Positions 8,897 through 17,917 are shown, counted from the stretch's first letter. The stretch is DNA of 64,000 nucleotides from an uncultured Lachnospiraceae bacterium (GCA_946557105.1 CAMNSZ010000006.1:1-64000); one strand, 5' to 3'. A program made the numbers and translations. The notes: generated by a model not told the origin, from the sequence alone.

Positions 8897-9652
8897 ATGG
8901 AACAAGGATTTTTACAACAGGAAGCAAAGCAGGCGAATAAGAAAAACAGGAAGCTGTTTTTAACCCTGCTGTTTGTATTTATCGGTCTTATTACTGTCAT
9001 TGGTTTTGTAATAAGGGATTTTGTGGATTTGAGCGATTATAACACCAGAAAGCTGCTTGTCTATTTATGTATTTTTTCGGGAATTATGTTGGTTTCAGTG
9101 GTGTTGGGCCTATTTATTTCCGCTAGGGCGGCTGCGGACGGCACCAAAAGCCTGCTGCTTCCTTTTAAAGAACATACAAGAGAGGGAGTGGGAGAAATTA
9201 TTGACAGGGAAGTAGCGGAGGGAAGTGTTCAGGTCGATGAATATATTGATGCGTTCCCCGAAGGGAAAAAGCCGCATGGAGAGAGAATTATCCTGCTGCC
9301 TTCTTATTTGCTACTCTTTAACGGTATGGGGCGTATCATAGTAATTCCCCGTGATAAAATTTATTGGATATGCGCGCAGGTTGGTCATAAGGGTTCCTCT
9401 TCTTTTATAGTACGTCTGTTGGTATTTACGGAGAGGAAGACCTTTTATGTGGATGGGGCCGACGTAAAGCATGTTGAAAAAATAGCGGACAGGCTTTATC
9501 AGTACATACCCAATGTTTTCAGCGAATATGACCCTTACATATTATCCTATGAGTTGGAAGCGCTTTTTGATAAAAAGCGAGAAGAGTTTTTGAAGTTTTA
9601 TGAGGAGGAGAAGGAGAAAGCTGCTAAAAAGGGAGCGGATAAAGGGGAGTAA
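8897..9652 (+). CDS. Membrane protein with two N-terminal helices and PH-like cytoplasmic domain
   Basis: 251 aa, ATG after ACAGGAGAACAC. Two hydrophobic segments (about 18-40 and 50-75) are followed by a soluble region with GERIILLPSYLLLFNG, MGRIIVIPRDKIYWI and RLLVFTERKTFYVDG, a strand pattern like the YcxB/PH-like domains of small bacterial membrane proteins. The last 35 residues form a charged helix (KKREEFLKFYEEEKEK). Function unknown. It lies 21 bp after the C39-like gene and may share its transcript. Confidence 0.65.
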   Translation: MEQGFLQQEAKQANKKNRKLFLTLLFVFIGLITVIGFVIRDFVDLSDYNTRKLLVYLCIFSGIMLVSVVLGLFISARAAADGTKSLLLPFKEHTREGVGEIIDREVAEGSVQVDEYIDAFPEGKKPHGERIILLPSYLLLFNGMGRIIVIPRDKIYWICAQVGHKGSSSFIVRLLVFTERKTFYVDGADVKHVEKIADRLYQYIPNVFSEYDPYILSYELEALFDKKREEFLKFYEEEKEKAAKKGADKGE

Positions 9653-9715
9653 ATGTGAAGCGGTAAGGCCGAAGGGAGAGCCGGTGAAGGTATAGAAGAA
9701 GAGGAGGAGTATGGT

Positions 9716-10237
9716 ATGAGGCTTTTTCATGTCAGTGAACAAAATGATATTATGGAATTTGAACCCAGAATTCCGGACAGAAACGATTTGGATAAAAGTG
9801 TGGGATTGGTGTGGGCAATAGACGAATTTCGTCTGCCTAATTTCTTAACGCCCAGAAATTGTCCGCGCGTTGCATATCATGTGGGGGAGAGCACCGAGGC
9901 TGCCGATAAGGCGAAGTTTTTTACCTCTGCAGGTATGACATATGGAATAGTGATTGAAAACAAGTGGTTTGACGCCATGAAGTCAACCAAATTATATCTC
10001 TATGAATTTGATACGGAGGATTTTGTTCTGCAGGATAATGTGGCCGGATATTATGTTGCAAAAACAAAGCAGATACCTATTGCAAAATATGAGCTTACCG
10101 ATTTGTTTTCGGAATTGATAAAGCGAAACGTCGAAATACGTCTTGTTGATAATCTGTGGGATATTGCCGATAAGGTGAAGGCCTCTACTTTAAATTGGTC
10201 CTTATGCAGAATGGCTTTTGCGCAGCCAAGAAAATGA
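9716..10237 (+). CDS. DUF6886-like cytoplasmic protein
   Basis: 173 aa, ATG after GAGGAGGAG. The sequence MRLFHVSEQNDIMEFEPRIP, then GLVWAIDEFRLPNFLTPRNC and PRVAYH, is a layout I recall for a small uncharacterised family (DUF6886), often stand-alone in Firmicutes and loosely reminiscent of ADP-ribosyltransferase-like folds. That fold link is only an impression. No membrane segment or signal peptide. Function unknown. Confidence 0.6.
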   Translation: MRLFHVSEQNDIMEFEPRIPDRNDLDKSVGLVWAIDEFRLPNFLTPRNCPRVAYHVGESTEAADKAKFFTSAGMTYGIVIENKWFDAMKSTKLYLYEFDTEDFVLQDNVAGYYVAKTKQIPIAKYELTDLFSELIKRNVEIRLVDNLWDIADKVKASTLNWSLCRMAFAQPRK

Positions 10238-10413
10238 ACTTTAAAGAGAATGTTGATTTTAGGCGGTTCGAGCATATGCATAACAAAAATACGCCGCTTT
10301 TATTCTGCGTGGCTGTCAAATACAGGAATCAGGGTATAGGAACAAAGCCTTAGTGATGTAAAAAGCTGAAAACGATGAAGAACCATAAAAATGTAACGAA
10401 AGGGAACCCAATC

Positions 10414-10668
10414 ATGGCCAGATATGCGGAAATCTATTACAAGGACAGCGCCCTATATATGGACAGGGAGCTTCCAAACTACCCGGATACGGATATGCCC
10501 CTTTTGAATATTTATATTTATACGCTGGTTTTTGAAGCGTATTATGAATACTACCAGATTGACGACGCCAAAATGGAAGTATTTATGAAGCAGTATGGAG
10601 AGGCGGCGCAGAAATACGGCAGGAAATTTACCAAGGCGCGCATAGCACTCTGCGCCATTGGCGCGTGA
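10414..10668 (+). CDS. Small hypothetical protein upstream of the KAP NTPase
   Basis: 84 aa from ATG 10414 (AAAGGGA 10 bp upstream); an ATG at 10375 would add 13 residues. It is tyrosine-rich and mostly helical (MARYAEIYYKDSALYMDREL, then KYGRKFTKARIALCAIGA). No family recognised. It ends 27 bp before the KAP gene, so the two are probably co-transcribed and it could be an accessory to that protein. Confidence 0.5.
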   Translation: MARYAEIYYKDSALYMDRELPNYPDTDMPLLNIYIYTLVFEAYYEYYQIDDAKMEVFMKQYGEAAQKYGRKFTKARIALCAIGA

Positions 10669-10695
10669 CGTCAGGTGTAAAAGGAGAAAGAGATT

Positions 10696-13569
10696 ATGCA
10701 GGGAATTGTAAGGGGATTGGAGTGTGTAATAGACAAATTTTACGCTTGCAGGAACGGCGTATTCGGGGTTTGCGGCGCGGCTTTTTTGATTGTGATAATA
10801 TACGGAATGGTCTCGCTGAAGGAAAAACGCAGGTACGTCATAAATAAGCTGCTGCATAAAGCTTTGTATGTAATCGGGATTGTCTGCATCGGGGAATGCT
10901 TAAGCTTGTCGGGTCTGGCGCTTCAAATAGAATATCGTTATTTTAACGCCATGCTTTTTATAGGGGCGGTGGGCTTTGTCCTTTTATACGGAATAATACA
11001 GGGCGTTGTTTTTTTGAAAATTAAGGAGCCTATGCTGCAGCTTTGCAGGTATGTTCGATATATTCTGTTTTTTGAATTGTTTCTGCTGGCAGTGACGCAG
11101 CGTTTGGAATTAGCAGAAGGAATCGTGGGTATGGCGGCGGTTGTCTGTATGGAAATCCTATTCCTGCTATCTGAAAAACGGAGGAAGGAGCAGGAGAAAA
11201 AAGAAGAAGAGCATACGAAAGAATCTGATTATTCCAATAAAGATTTGCTTGATACCCGAAAAAGACAGCTGGAGAGATTTATACCTATATTAAAACAGCA
11301 GAAGGACGAGCCCTATGCCGTTATGATTTCGGGCGAATGGGGAGTGGGAAAAAGCAGCTTTGTTAAGGCGTTGGAGGACCGGATGCCGGAGGATTGCTTT
11401 GTATGGGTAAAGGCAGGGAGCGAGAAGACCGTCTCGGAAATTATGCTGGAAATCTCCGAGCAGATATTGAAAATACTGCGGGAAAATAATGTCTTTATAG
11501 AGAGCGAAGGTTTTATAGAAAGATACTTTCTTGCCTTCTCGGGTCTGCTTGACGAAGCGGGACTGGGATTTTGGGGGAAAATATCGCATATGCTGGGCGC
11601 CGATGGCGGCAAAGGGGCGAGGAGTCAAAGCTATATCAACGGTAAATTAAAAAATCTGGACAAAACAATTTATTTAATTATAGACGACTTGGACAGATGC
11701 GACGAGGACTATCAGCTGAAAATGTTTCGGGTGATAAGGGAAAGCACGGCTCTTACCAACTGTAAGACAATTTTCTTGGTAGATAAAGCAATGTTTCTTA
11801 CAGAGAGCTGTAATGTGGGTTATATTGAAAAATATGTCAATTATACATTGGATTTGTGTACGGTAAAATATGAGGAGATTGCGGATTATTTTATCCGGGA
11901 TATTTTTAATGATGAGGTCGTTGAGGGAATAAACGAGGTCCTTTTGGACGGCAGGAGCGGGGAAGCCGTCAGGAACCTGATAGGTCAGTTCCCTGCGAAT
12001 ATATTAGAGATTTTAAAGGATGAGGCTGAAAAGACAGCAAGGAACGGCAGGGGGAAAACGGAAAATGAAAGGGCAAAAGAGCTAAGGCAGAATAAGTTAA
12101 AGGATATTGAAGAGACAATTTCGGAGATACAAAAGAATATCACTAATTCCAGAAAGGTAAAAAATTATTTTAAGGGCGTGAAAAGAAGTCTGGTTAAGCT
12201 TAGCGACGGGATAGAGCAATGCAGCCCCGAGTATTTGAAGGAGGATTGGATAAGCCCGGTGGTGGGGGTTGAATTTATAAAATATATTTTGCCGGAAAGA
12301 TTTCAGGATATTCAGGCGTGCACGGATATATATGCGTTTTTTAAAAAGGATACAGAATACACGCTCCAGAGGATATCAGGCGTGGGGGCTTCTGATGTAC
12401 TTTATTCGGATAAGAAAAAAGAAATACTAAATTATATCATCTATAGGCTGGATATTATTGATTTTTCGGAGATTAAGACCCAAAAGGAGAAATATCTGAA
12501 CGAACTGCGGGGAGAGAATGCGCAATTTCATCATATCAACGATTATGTGCAATATGCAGAGTCCTATGGGGATTATGAGGAAATCCTAAAAGTATATGGC
12601 GCAAGGAAGGATAAGAGTGAAACCGATAGGGAGACCTTTATCAGAACAATTATGAAAAGCCTTTCAGACATTTCCTTGTTTCCTAGAGCGGATGCACAGG
12701 AATTTTTAGAGCTTTCCAAAAGGTTGACAGACGCGTTAATGAAAAGCGGATTGACGGAAGGACAAAAGGGTATCTGTGTCAGTGAAGGGGAAAAGATTGT
12801 GCGCAAAGCCCTGCTGAATAATGCCCGTGACTTTAAGGATGTGCTGTATTTCTTTTTTAAAACTGAAAGGCTAGAAAGAGCGTGGCAAAAACTTGACGTC
12901 ATGGATGTTGATAAGTTTTATAAAATGTTATTGATGCTTGACCAAAGACAAAGATTTGCAGGGTTACATAGCGGAACAAATAATCTGTTAAATATCGAAG
13001 CATATTATCATAGTATAGAGAATGAATTGAAAAAAGCGGAGTATGAAGCCTCCGGAGTTGACTTTGAAGAGAAGTTTCGCAGTATCCGCCTTGCCTTGGA
13101 GATTTGTAAATTCTGGAAGGGCGTGGAAGGGATGCTCAATGAGGCGGCTGACACGGCCGACAATACGCTGCCGTTATTTGAGAGGTACTTTACTTTAAAC
13201 GGAGCATATTCCTTTACACAGGAGACGTTTGCCGACATAGATTCTTTGGAGAAGGCATTGGAGGTATTAGGTGTTTTTTTGGAAAAGAAAGCGGAGCATT
13301 ACGATTCAAGGTTTTCCCGAATATTATTGCGGGTGGTGTATCAGCTGGTGCTGCTGTATGATGAAAATACCTACTGGTTCCAGTCCGGCGGCATGGGCAT
13401 AGAAGAACTCTTGGAAAAAATAGATAAGCTTGTGGAAACGGTTTATAGGTTGGATGTATCGGAAGATAGAGACGATAAAGAGGTAATTGACGAAATAAAA
13501 ATTTTTGTATACAGGCTTCATTTTCTTTATAGGGAAAAACAGGGTAAGGCTCAGGGCGAAATTTTATAG
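10696..13569 (+). CDS. Membrane-bound KAP family P-loop NTPase
   Basis: 957 aa, ATG behind AAGGAGAAAG. The first ~160 residues hold about five hydrophobic segments, then a charged linker (KRRKEQEKKEEEHTKE). The P-loop domain has Walker A GEWGVGKSS at 213-221 and Walker B YLIIDDLDRCD at about 326-336, the typical KAP signature (LIIDDLDRC). A coiled-coil stretch (about 435-490) and a long helical C-terminal half follow. Known of the family: KAP NTPases include F-plasmid PifA, which excludes phage T7, and several anti-phage proteins; many have membrane helices in or before the P-loop domain. Its position after McrBC fits a defence island. The effector role of the C-terminal half is unknown. Confidence 0.85.
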   Translation: MQGIVRGLECVIDKFYACRNGVFGVCGAAFLIVIIYGMVSLKEKRRYVINKLLHKALYVIGIVCIGECLSLSGLALQIEYRYFNAMLFIGAVGFVLLYGIIQGVVFLKIKEPMLQLCRYVRYILFFELFLLAVTQRLELAEGIVGMAAVVCMEILFLLSEKRRKEQEKKEEEHTKESDYSNKDLLDTRKRQLERFIPILKQQKDEPYAVMISGEWGVGKSSFVKALEDRMPEDCFVWVKAGSEKTVSEIMLEISEQILKILRENNVFIESEGFIERYFLAFSGLLDEAGLGFWGKISHMLGADGGKGARSQSYINGKLKNLDKTIYLIIDDLDRCDEDYQLKMFRVIRESTALTNCKTIFLVDKAMFLTESCNVGYIEKYVNYTLDLCTVKYEEIADYFIRDIFNDEVVEGINEVLLDGRSGEAVRNLIGQFPANILEILKDEAEKTARNGRGKTENERAKELRQNKLKDIEETISEIQKNITNSRKVKNYFKGVKRSLVKLSDGIEQCSPEYLKEDWISPVVGVEFIKYILPERFQDIQACTDIYAFFKKDTEYTLQRISGVGASDVLYSDKKKEILNYIIYRLDIIDFSEIKTQKEKYLNELRGENAQFHHINDYVQYAESYGDYEEILKVYGARKDKSETDRETFIRTIMKSLSDISLFPRADAQEFLELSKRLTDALMKSGLTEGQKGICVSEGEKIVRKALLNNARDFKDVLYFFFKTERLERAWQKLDVMDVDKFYKMLLMLDQRQRFAGLHSGTNNLLNIEAYYHSIENELKKAEYEASGVDFEEKFRSIRLALEICKFWKGVEGMLNEAADTADNTLPLFERYFTLNGAYSFTQETFADIDSLEKALEVLGVFLEKKAEHYDSRFSRILLRVVYQLVLLYDENTYWFQSGGMGIEELLEKIDKLVETVYRLDVSEDRDDKEVIDEIKIFVYRLHFLYREKQGKAQGEIL

Positions 13570-13584
13570 GCTGCTGGAATAAAG

Positions 13585-13630
13585 GGCGGCTTCACTTAAC
13601 GATGCCACCGCATCGCCTCGTTTGACCGCC
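13585..13630. repeat. Nested inverted repeat between convergent genes
   Basis: GGCGG/CCGCC forms the outer stem, and CGATGC-CACC-GCATCG the inner. No T tail. It could fold as a bidirectional transcription stop between the KAP gene and the convergent ABC operon. Confidence 0.4.
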
Positions 13631-13721
13631 TTGCAGACTGAAAATTCATTCTGTGTCATTTAGCTGAAAATGAACGTGTCAGCACACTAGGGCAGGAAAT
13701 CAGGGTAAGGGCAGAACGCCT

Positions 13722-14492
13722 CTATAGCTGTCTTTTATTCATGGCAGCTATCCCTATGGCAATGTTCCCACAGGACAAAACTATTGTAACCACGACGGCG
13801 CCTGTGTATATCTTGGAGTCCGTTGCTCCGGACAGCAGGGAACCGGCGTTCATTAGCATGACAGGCATATATTCGGATATCCTTGGGAACAGACCGGCAA
13901 AATATGCTGCAAGAACCGCTGTGCCCGTTCCTAAAAGGACGCCGGTATTGCTCCCCAAAAGCACGGAGAAAAGGACTATCAGGCTTATCGTCCACACACC
14001 GAACAGCCACCAATGGACGACGGCGGGAAGCAGACAGGGAACAATATCGTTATCCCAAAAATAAGAATTATAGAAATAGGTGACGGCGAAACAGAGCAGG
14101 TAACATGCACTCCAAAGCGACAACATCACAGCGGATTTAGCCAGCGCTACCTTATAACGCGCCAAGCCCTTTGTCAGTATAAGTATCAGAGTTCCTGACT
14201 GATATTCCTTTGTAAAGGTATTGCTGTAAAGCAAAATGAAAGCGATAAGCCCTATGGGAATATTCTTAAAAAATTGTGTCCACGAGGTAAGCGCATTGAC
14301 CGAAACCTCGGTAATGACCATGCCCGTCTCGGCAAGAGAAGCTGCCATCAGCTCAAATATCCATGGGGTCAGCTTGGCAATTGCCGGATTCATAATGCCG
14401 AATAGTAAAAACAGGATTGCCAAAATAATTAATTTTCCGCTTCTCGCGGCCTCAAGCCATTCTTTTTTCATAAAGGCAATAAAGGATTTCAT
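13722..14492 (-). CDS. ABC-2 type exporter permease
   Basis: 256 aa. The start is the ATG that overlaps the upstream ATPase gene's TGA by 4 bp (ATGA), not the longer upstream alternative. Begins MKSFIAFMKKEWLEAARSGK, the usual cytoplasmic leader of ABC-2 permeases, then six hydrophobic segments including GKLIILAILFLLFGIM and GAVVVTIVLSCGNIAIGI. Forms a transporter with the ATPase upstream. The order regulator, PLDc_N, ATPase, permease resembles B. subtilis yxlE-yxlF-yxlG. Confidence 0.8.
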   Translation of the reverse strand: MKSFIAFMKKEWLEAARSGKLIILAILFLLFGIMNPAIAKLTPWIFELMAASLAETGMVITEVSVNALTSWTQFFKNIPIGLIAFILLYSNTFTKEYQSGTLILILTKGLARYKVALAKSAVMLSLWSACYLLCFAVTYFYNSYFWDNDIVPCLLPAVVHWWLFGVWTISLIVLFSVLLGSNTGVLLGTGTAVLAAYFAGLFPRISEYMPVMLMNAGSLLSGATDSKIYTGAVVVTIVLSCGNIAIGIAAMNKRQL

Positions 14493-15388
14493 GATTTGGC
14501 CACCTCCAAAAACAGAGATTCCAGAGTGGGTTCCATTCGTTCCACCTTCTGTATGGGTATTTGATGCTCGGTTATATATTTCAGTACGGCAAATATCCTG
14601 TCCTTTCTTCCGCTGAAGGTAAGTACGTTTCCTCCGGTCCAAACGGAGGACTTAAATGCCTGCAAAAGCTTTTGCGTATCCTCCGGCCTTTCTACCTCGA
14701 CGATGAATTCTTCGGAGGGGCGCATGCTTTTTAGCTTGGAAACATCGCCCTGTACGGCTATTTTTCCTTCATTCAAAAAAGCGACGTGGGTGCAGATGCG
14801 CTCCACATCAGAAAGGATATGGGTGGAAAAGAGCACGGTAGTCCGCTCTCTGACAGAGAGAAGAATATCCAAAATTTCCTTTCTTCCTACCGGGTCGAGG
14901 GCGGAAGTAGGCTCGTCGCAGATTAAAAGCAGCGGACTGTTTAACAGTGCCGAAGCGATACCAAGACGCTGCTTCATGCCCCTTGAAAAGCCCCTGATGC
15001 GATGCTTTTCGTCTTTGAGACCCACAAGGCTAAGCAGTTCATGGCTTCTTAAGTTTATATCCGACTTACTCATGCCGCAAGCTTCGCCGCAGAGCCTTAA
15101 GTATTCAAGAGACGTCATATAAGGATAGAATTCCGGTACATCGGGAAGATAACCGATATAGCGGTTTGTTTTCGTCTGTCCGTAGGTTACCTTCTCTCCC
15201 GAGCAATAAATTTCTCCGCCATCGGGTTTTAACAGACCGAGCGCCGCTTTCATTGCGGTTGTTTTTCCGGCCCCGTTCCTGCCGATGAATCCAAATACAC
15301 TATGCTTCGGTACGGACAGGTTAAGACCGCGCAACACCTTTTTATCTCCGAAGCTTTTTTTCAAATCGGTTATTGTCAGTATATCCAT
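14489..15388 (-). CDS. ABC transporter ATP-binding protein
   Basis: 299 aa. It has Walker A GRNGAGKTT (about 36-44), signature SRGMKQRLGIA, Walker B LLLICDEPTSALD and the H-loop STHILSD, followed by a ~75-residue regulatory tail. This is the layout of drug- or peptide-efflux ATPases of the YxlF/BcrA kind. GGAGGACTCC lies before the ATG, inside the end of the preceding gene. Translationally coupled to the permease downstream. Substrate unknown. Confidence 0.87.
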   Translation of the reverse strand: MDILTITDLKKSFGDKKVLRGLNLSVPKHSVFGFIGRNGAGKTTAMKAALGLLKPDGGEIYCSGEKVTYGQTKTNRYIGYLPDVPEFYPYMTSLEYLRLCGEACGMSKSDINLRSHELLSLVGLKDEKHRIRGFSRGMKQRLGIASALLNSPLLLICDEPTSALDPVGRKEILDILLSVRERTTVLFSTHILSDVERICTHVAFLNEGKIAVQGDVSKLKSMRPSEEFIVEVERPEDTQKLLQAFKSSVWTGGNVLTFSGRKDRIFAVLKYITEHQIPIQKVERMEPTLESLFLEVAKS

Positions 15389-15395
15389 AGTAATT

Positions 15396-15599
15396 CTAGG
15401 AGTCCTCCTTTCCGAAAAGGAAGTATAGGATAGGGCCGATAAACTGCATCCCGATAATCGTTACAGCCAGCCAGAGAGCGCGGTTTCCCCGCTTATATTG
15501 TTTATGGGTTAAAATATGGTACAGTGTATAGCCGAGAAGCGCCAACTCTGCGATGGCAAGAGGAACCAAAAAAGGAAGAAATTCCGTAATACGACTCAT
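15396..15599 (-). CDS. Small PLDc_N-domain membrane protein
   Basis: 67 aa with two membrane helices (LPFLVPLAIAELALLGYTLY and LWLAVTIIGMQFIGPILYFL) and the short KRGNRALWL link typical of PLDc_N proteins such as YxlE, which acts with the SigY-linked exporter in Bacillus. Start ATG after GGGAGG, 2 bp past the MerR stop; 7 bp before the ATPase gene. Likely a helper or modulator of this exporter. Confidence 0.7.
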   Translation of the reverse strand: MSRITEFLPFLVPLAIAELALLGYTLYHILTHKQYKRGNRALWLAVTIIGMQFIGPILYFLFGKEDS

Positions 15600-15601
15600 T
15601 T

Positions 15602-16324
15602 TTAAGCCTCCCTTCCATAGATTTCCACACAGAAGCCTCGATGACCGCATGCGGTACAGGTTAATTTTCTTGTGTTTGGCGTGTGCCCTGCCCAAAAGGC
15701 TTGTTTAAAGGCGGGTTTAAATGCGACATGGCATTTTGGACAGATGTAAGCGACGCTCCTAAAATAAAAAGAAGAAATCCAAACGCCCATTGCTATCACG
15801 GCGCACATGCCTGCGGCAAAGGGAAGCCAGATACCCGTTAAGACCCATAGAATCAGAGTTCCCATTTCTATAATATCCATAAGGATACCCGCTATAATCA
15901 TGATGAAACGAACCTTGCGCAGCTTTTTTTTACTTTCCATAATGTGTGCTATGTCTCCGATGGATTCTATGGAAAAATGCTCCACTCTTTGGAGGGTCTG
16001 CTTTAACTCCTCCAGCTTATCCAGTCTTCTTTGCCGTTCCTGAATTTCTGCATGGAGGGCTTTTTCCTGTTCGTCAAGCAAAAGTGAAATAACATTTTCG
16101 GGATGTTTTTCCGAGAGTAACTCCCCTATGCTGTTTATTGGCAGGTCAAGCTCTCGCAGAAAACAGATAATTTTCATTCGCTTCAAGTCGTCCTCCGAAT
16201 AAAGTCGTCTGCCGCCCTCGGTGAGTTCACTGGGCACGAGGATATTCCGGGAGTCATAATACTGGACGGTTCTGACGGATACGCCACAGAGCCTTGCGAT
16301 TTCTCCTGTTGTATATTTTGACAT
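15602..16324 (-). CDS. MerR regulator fused to two membrane helices and a zinc ribbon
   Basis: 240 aa. Residues 1-75 form the MerR winged helix (YTTGEIARLCGVSVRTVQYY; EGGRRLYSEDDLKRMKII) and a dimer coiled coil runs to about 130. Then two hydrophobic helices (RFIMIIAGILMDIIEMGTLI; FAAGMCAVIAMGVWISSFYF) and a C-terminal CxxC...CxxC zinc ribbon (YICPKCHVAF; LTCTACGHRGF). A membrane-tied MerR could sense its signal at the membrane and control the exporter encoded downstream. AAGGAGGTG precedes the ATG. A MerR-type promoter lies just upstream. Confidence 0.83.
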   Translation of the reverse strand: MSKYTTGEIARLCGVSVRTVQYYDSRNILVPSELTEGGRRLYSEDDLKRMKIICFLRELDLPINSIGELLSEKHPENVISLLLDEQEKALHAEIQERQRRLDKLEELKQTLQRVEHFSIESIGDIAHIMESKKKLRKVRFIMIIAGILMDIIEMGTLILWVLTGIWLPFAAGMCAVIAMGVWISSFYFRSVAYICPKCHVAFKPAFKQAFWAGHTPNTRKLTCTACGHRGFCVEIYGREA

Positions 16325-16348
16325 AGCTTTTCACCTCCTTACACTGCT

Positions 16349-16379
16349 GTTTTACAACATTACGCAGCGTCACAAGCAA
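16349..16379 (-). promoter_or_regulatory. MerR-type promoter with 19-bp spacer and palindrome
   Basis: On the minus strand: -35 TTGCTT (16374-16379), -10 TAAAAC (16349-16354), spacer 19 bp containing the perfect 9-bp palindrome ACGCTGCGT. Long 18-20 bp spacers with a central dyad are the hallmark of MerR-activated promoters. It would drive the MerR-exporter operon. Confidence 0.6.
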
Positions 16380-16668
16380 TAGGTTACGCAGGGGGATTTT
16401 TAGTAGATTGCCGCTCTTAAACCATTTTTTACAAAAGTCAATGGGTTTTTATGGAATGAATCAAAAGACGGATCGTTTGTGTGTTTGTTTAATGCTTTGC
16501 ACCTAATTTACACTTGTCATTTATCAAAAATAGTATATCATATTTTCGCTTAATCATCCATTTTACCTCTTGAACAATCCGGTCGGAGAGACGTCGGCTT
16601 CGGAAAGAGGGGTATTAATCCGAAGCACATATGCAATGTTGTTCTAAATCTTATGTATACTTCCATGC

Positions 16669-16689
16669 TATTTTAGTAATAGTAAAATA
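16669..16689. promoter_or_regulatory. 21-bp near-perfect palindrome, probable XRE operator
   Basis: TATTTTAGTAATAGTAAAAT plus A: arms TATTTTA / TAAAATA, with only two mismatched positions around the centre. It lies about 120 bp before the XRE regulator gene and is probably its operator. The rest of 16325-16808 is AT-rich with no gene seen. Confidence 0.5.
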
Positions 16690-16808
16690 TTGAATAGGTA
16701 TAACTACTTTTTTTATGTACTATCTAAAAATCTATTCCCTATATTCTAAAACCAATTAAAATGTATTTTATGAAACATAAATTGGAAAAAGGGAAGGGGG
16801 GGCATACG

Positions 16809-17150
16809 GTGAGTGTCGGTCAAAATATTAAGAGACTGCGCAAGGAACGGGGAATTTGTCAAAAAGAGCTGGCAGCTTTTCTGAATCTCTCAGTAGGAAC
16901 AATTTCTAACTATGAAAAGGGCGTTCATTCTCCCGACTTAATTACGACAGGTAAAATAGCGGATTTCTTTGGAGTAACTACGGATTTTCTCTTGGGAAGA
17001 ACAGAACACCGCTTTGCACCCGGCATACTGAGCAGACGTCTCACTACTACTTATACGGTTGCCGATTTAGTCAATACAACCTTGGAGCTGTCGCCCCAAA
17101 GGGTAAGTACAGTGATGGATTTTATCGGATACCTGAAATCAAAGAGTTAA
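16809..17150 (+). CDS. XRE-family transcriptional regulator
   Basis: 113 aa from GTG 16809, chosen because GGAAGGGGGG lies 7 bp before it; the longer upstream ATG lacks a site. Helix-turn-helix at about 5-60 (IKRLRKERGICQKELAAFLN; VGTISNYEKGVHSPDL), followed by FFGVTTDFLLGRTEHR and a C-terminal helical tail. Probably binds the palindrome at 16669-16689 and regulates itself and the acetyltransferase 17 bp downstream. Confidence 0.8.
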   Translation: MSVGQNIKRLRKERGICQKELAAFLNLSVGTISNYEKGVHSPDLITTGKIADFFGVTTDFLLGRTEHRFAPGILSRRLTTTYTVADLVNTTLELSPQRVSTVMDFIGYLKSKS

Positions 17151-17167
17151 GCGGCAGGAGCAAAATC

Positions 17168-17626
17168 ATGATTACTCAAGTTCAAGACAAAGAAGCAAAG
17201 GAACAAATTTGCTTAGAAATTCTGGAAGCGTTACCGGAATGGTTTGAAATTCCCGAAAGCAGAGCCTCTTATGCGCAAATATGCAGAGAAATTCCTTTTT
17301 GGGCTGATGTGGAGGGCAATGCTGCAAGAGGCTTTATTGCCATGAAGGAAACCAGCCGATATACGGTAGAGGTCTGTGTGATGGGTGTAAAAAAAGAATA
17401 TCACAGGCTGGGAATCGGCGGAGGACTGTTCAATTCCTTTTATTTATATGCAAAGGAAAAAGGATATGAGTTTATTTCGGTGAAGACAGTCAGGGAGGGA
17501 ATGTATCCAAGCTATGATGTGACAAATGCTTTTTACAGAAAGGTCGGATTCAAGGAGCTGGAGTGCATGGAGGGGTTGTGGGATGAAGCAAACCCCTGTC
17601 AGGTATATGTAATGGCTATAAAGTAA
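17168..17626 (+). CDS. GNAT family N-acetyltransferase
   Basis: 152 aa, ATG after GGCAGGAGC. The acetyl-CoA site is seen in CVMGVKKEYHRLGIGGGLFN (V-x4-R-x-G-x-G motif) and the C-terminal NAFYRKVGFKELE strand-helix is complete. Leader EALPEWFEIPESRASYAQ is typical of small-molecule GNATs of Firmicutes. It is the second gene of the XRE operon and is followed by a terminator. Substrate unknown. Confidence 0.8.
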   Translation: MITQVQDKEAKEQICLEILEALPEWFEIPESRASYAQICREIPFWADVEGNAARGFIAMKETSRYTVEVCVMGVKKEYHRLGIGGGLFNSFYLYAKEKGYEFISVKTVREGMYPSYDVTNAFYRKVGFKELECMEGLWDEANPCQVYVMAIK

Positions 17627-17710
17627 TTGCGTAAATGGAACAAATTGCAGATTGGCCTCCTGTGGGATGTCTGATACCATATTTTCGATAGGAGACGTAA
17701 GTCTGCTCCA

Positions 17711-17748
17711 CGCTTGTCAGGGAAAATTATTCCTGACAGGCGTTTTTT
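17711..17748 (+). terminator. Terminator of the XRE-GNAT operon
   Basis: CGCTTGTCAGG / CCTGACAGGCG stem (one G-T pair) with a 10-base loop and a T6 tail. Confidence 0.88.
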
Positions 17749-17908
17749 AGTTTCGGAAGAAATGAGGTATGCCTTGTTGCATAAGCGTTTTTCTCCCATA
17801 ACTCATTACCTAAAATAGCATAACATTTTCGGAGGCGGACCGATAATCACATATTTTAAGAGGAATCTCCTTTTTGAAAGAATTTTATTCTGCTTATCAT
17901 CTTTCATG

Positions 17909-17917
17909 TGTTATAAT
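17909..17917 (+). promoter_or_regulatory. Extended -10 promoter element
   Basis: TG-T-TATAAT at 17909-17917, a strong extended -10 with no clear -35. It could drive the HTH-methyltransferase gene about 260 bp downstream. Between lie a small ORF (17995-18066) and the palindrome at 18005. Otherwise 17749-18177 holds no gene. Confidence 0.4.

Noticed and set aside
10453..10857. 134-aa minus-strand frame over the small gene and KAP start
   Set aside because: Overlaps two plus-strand genes with good ribosome sites.
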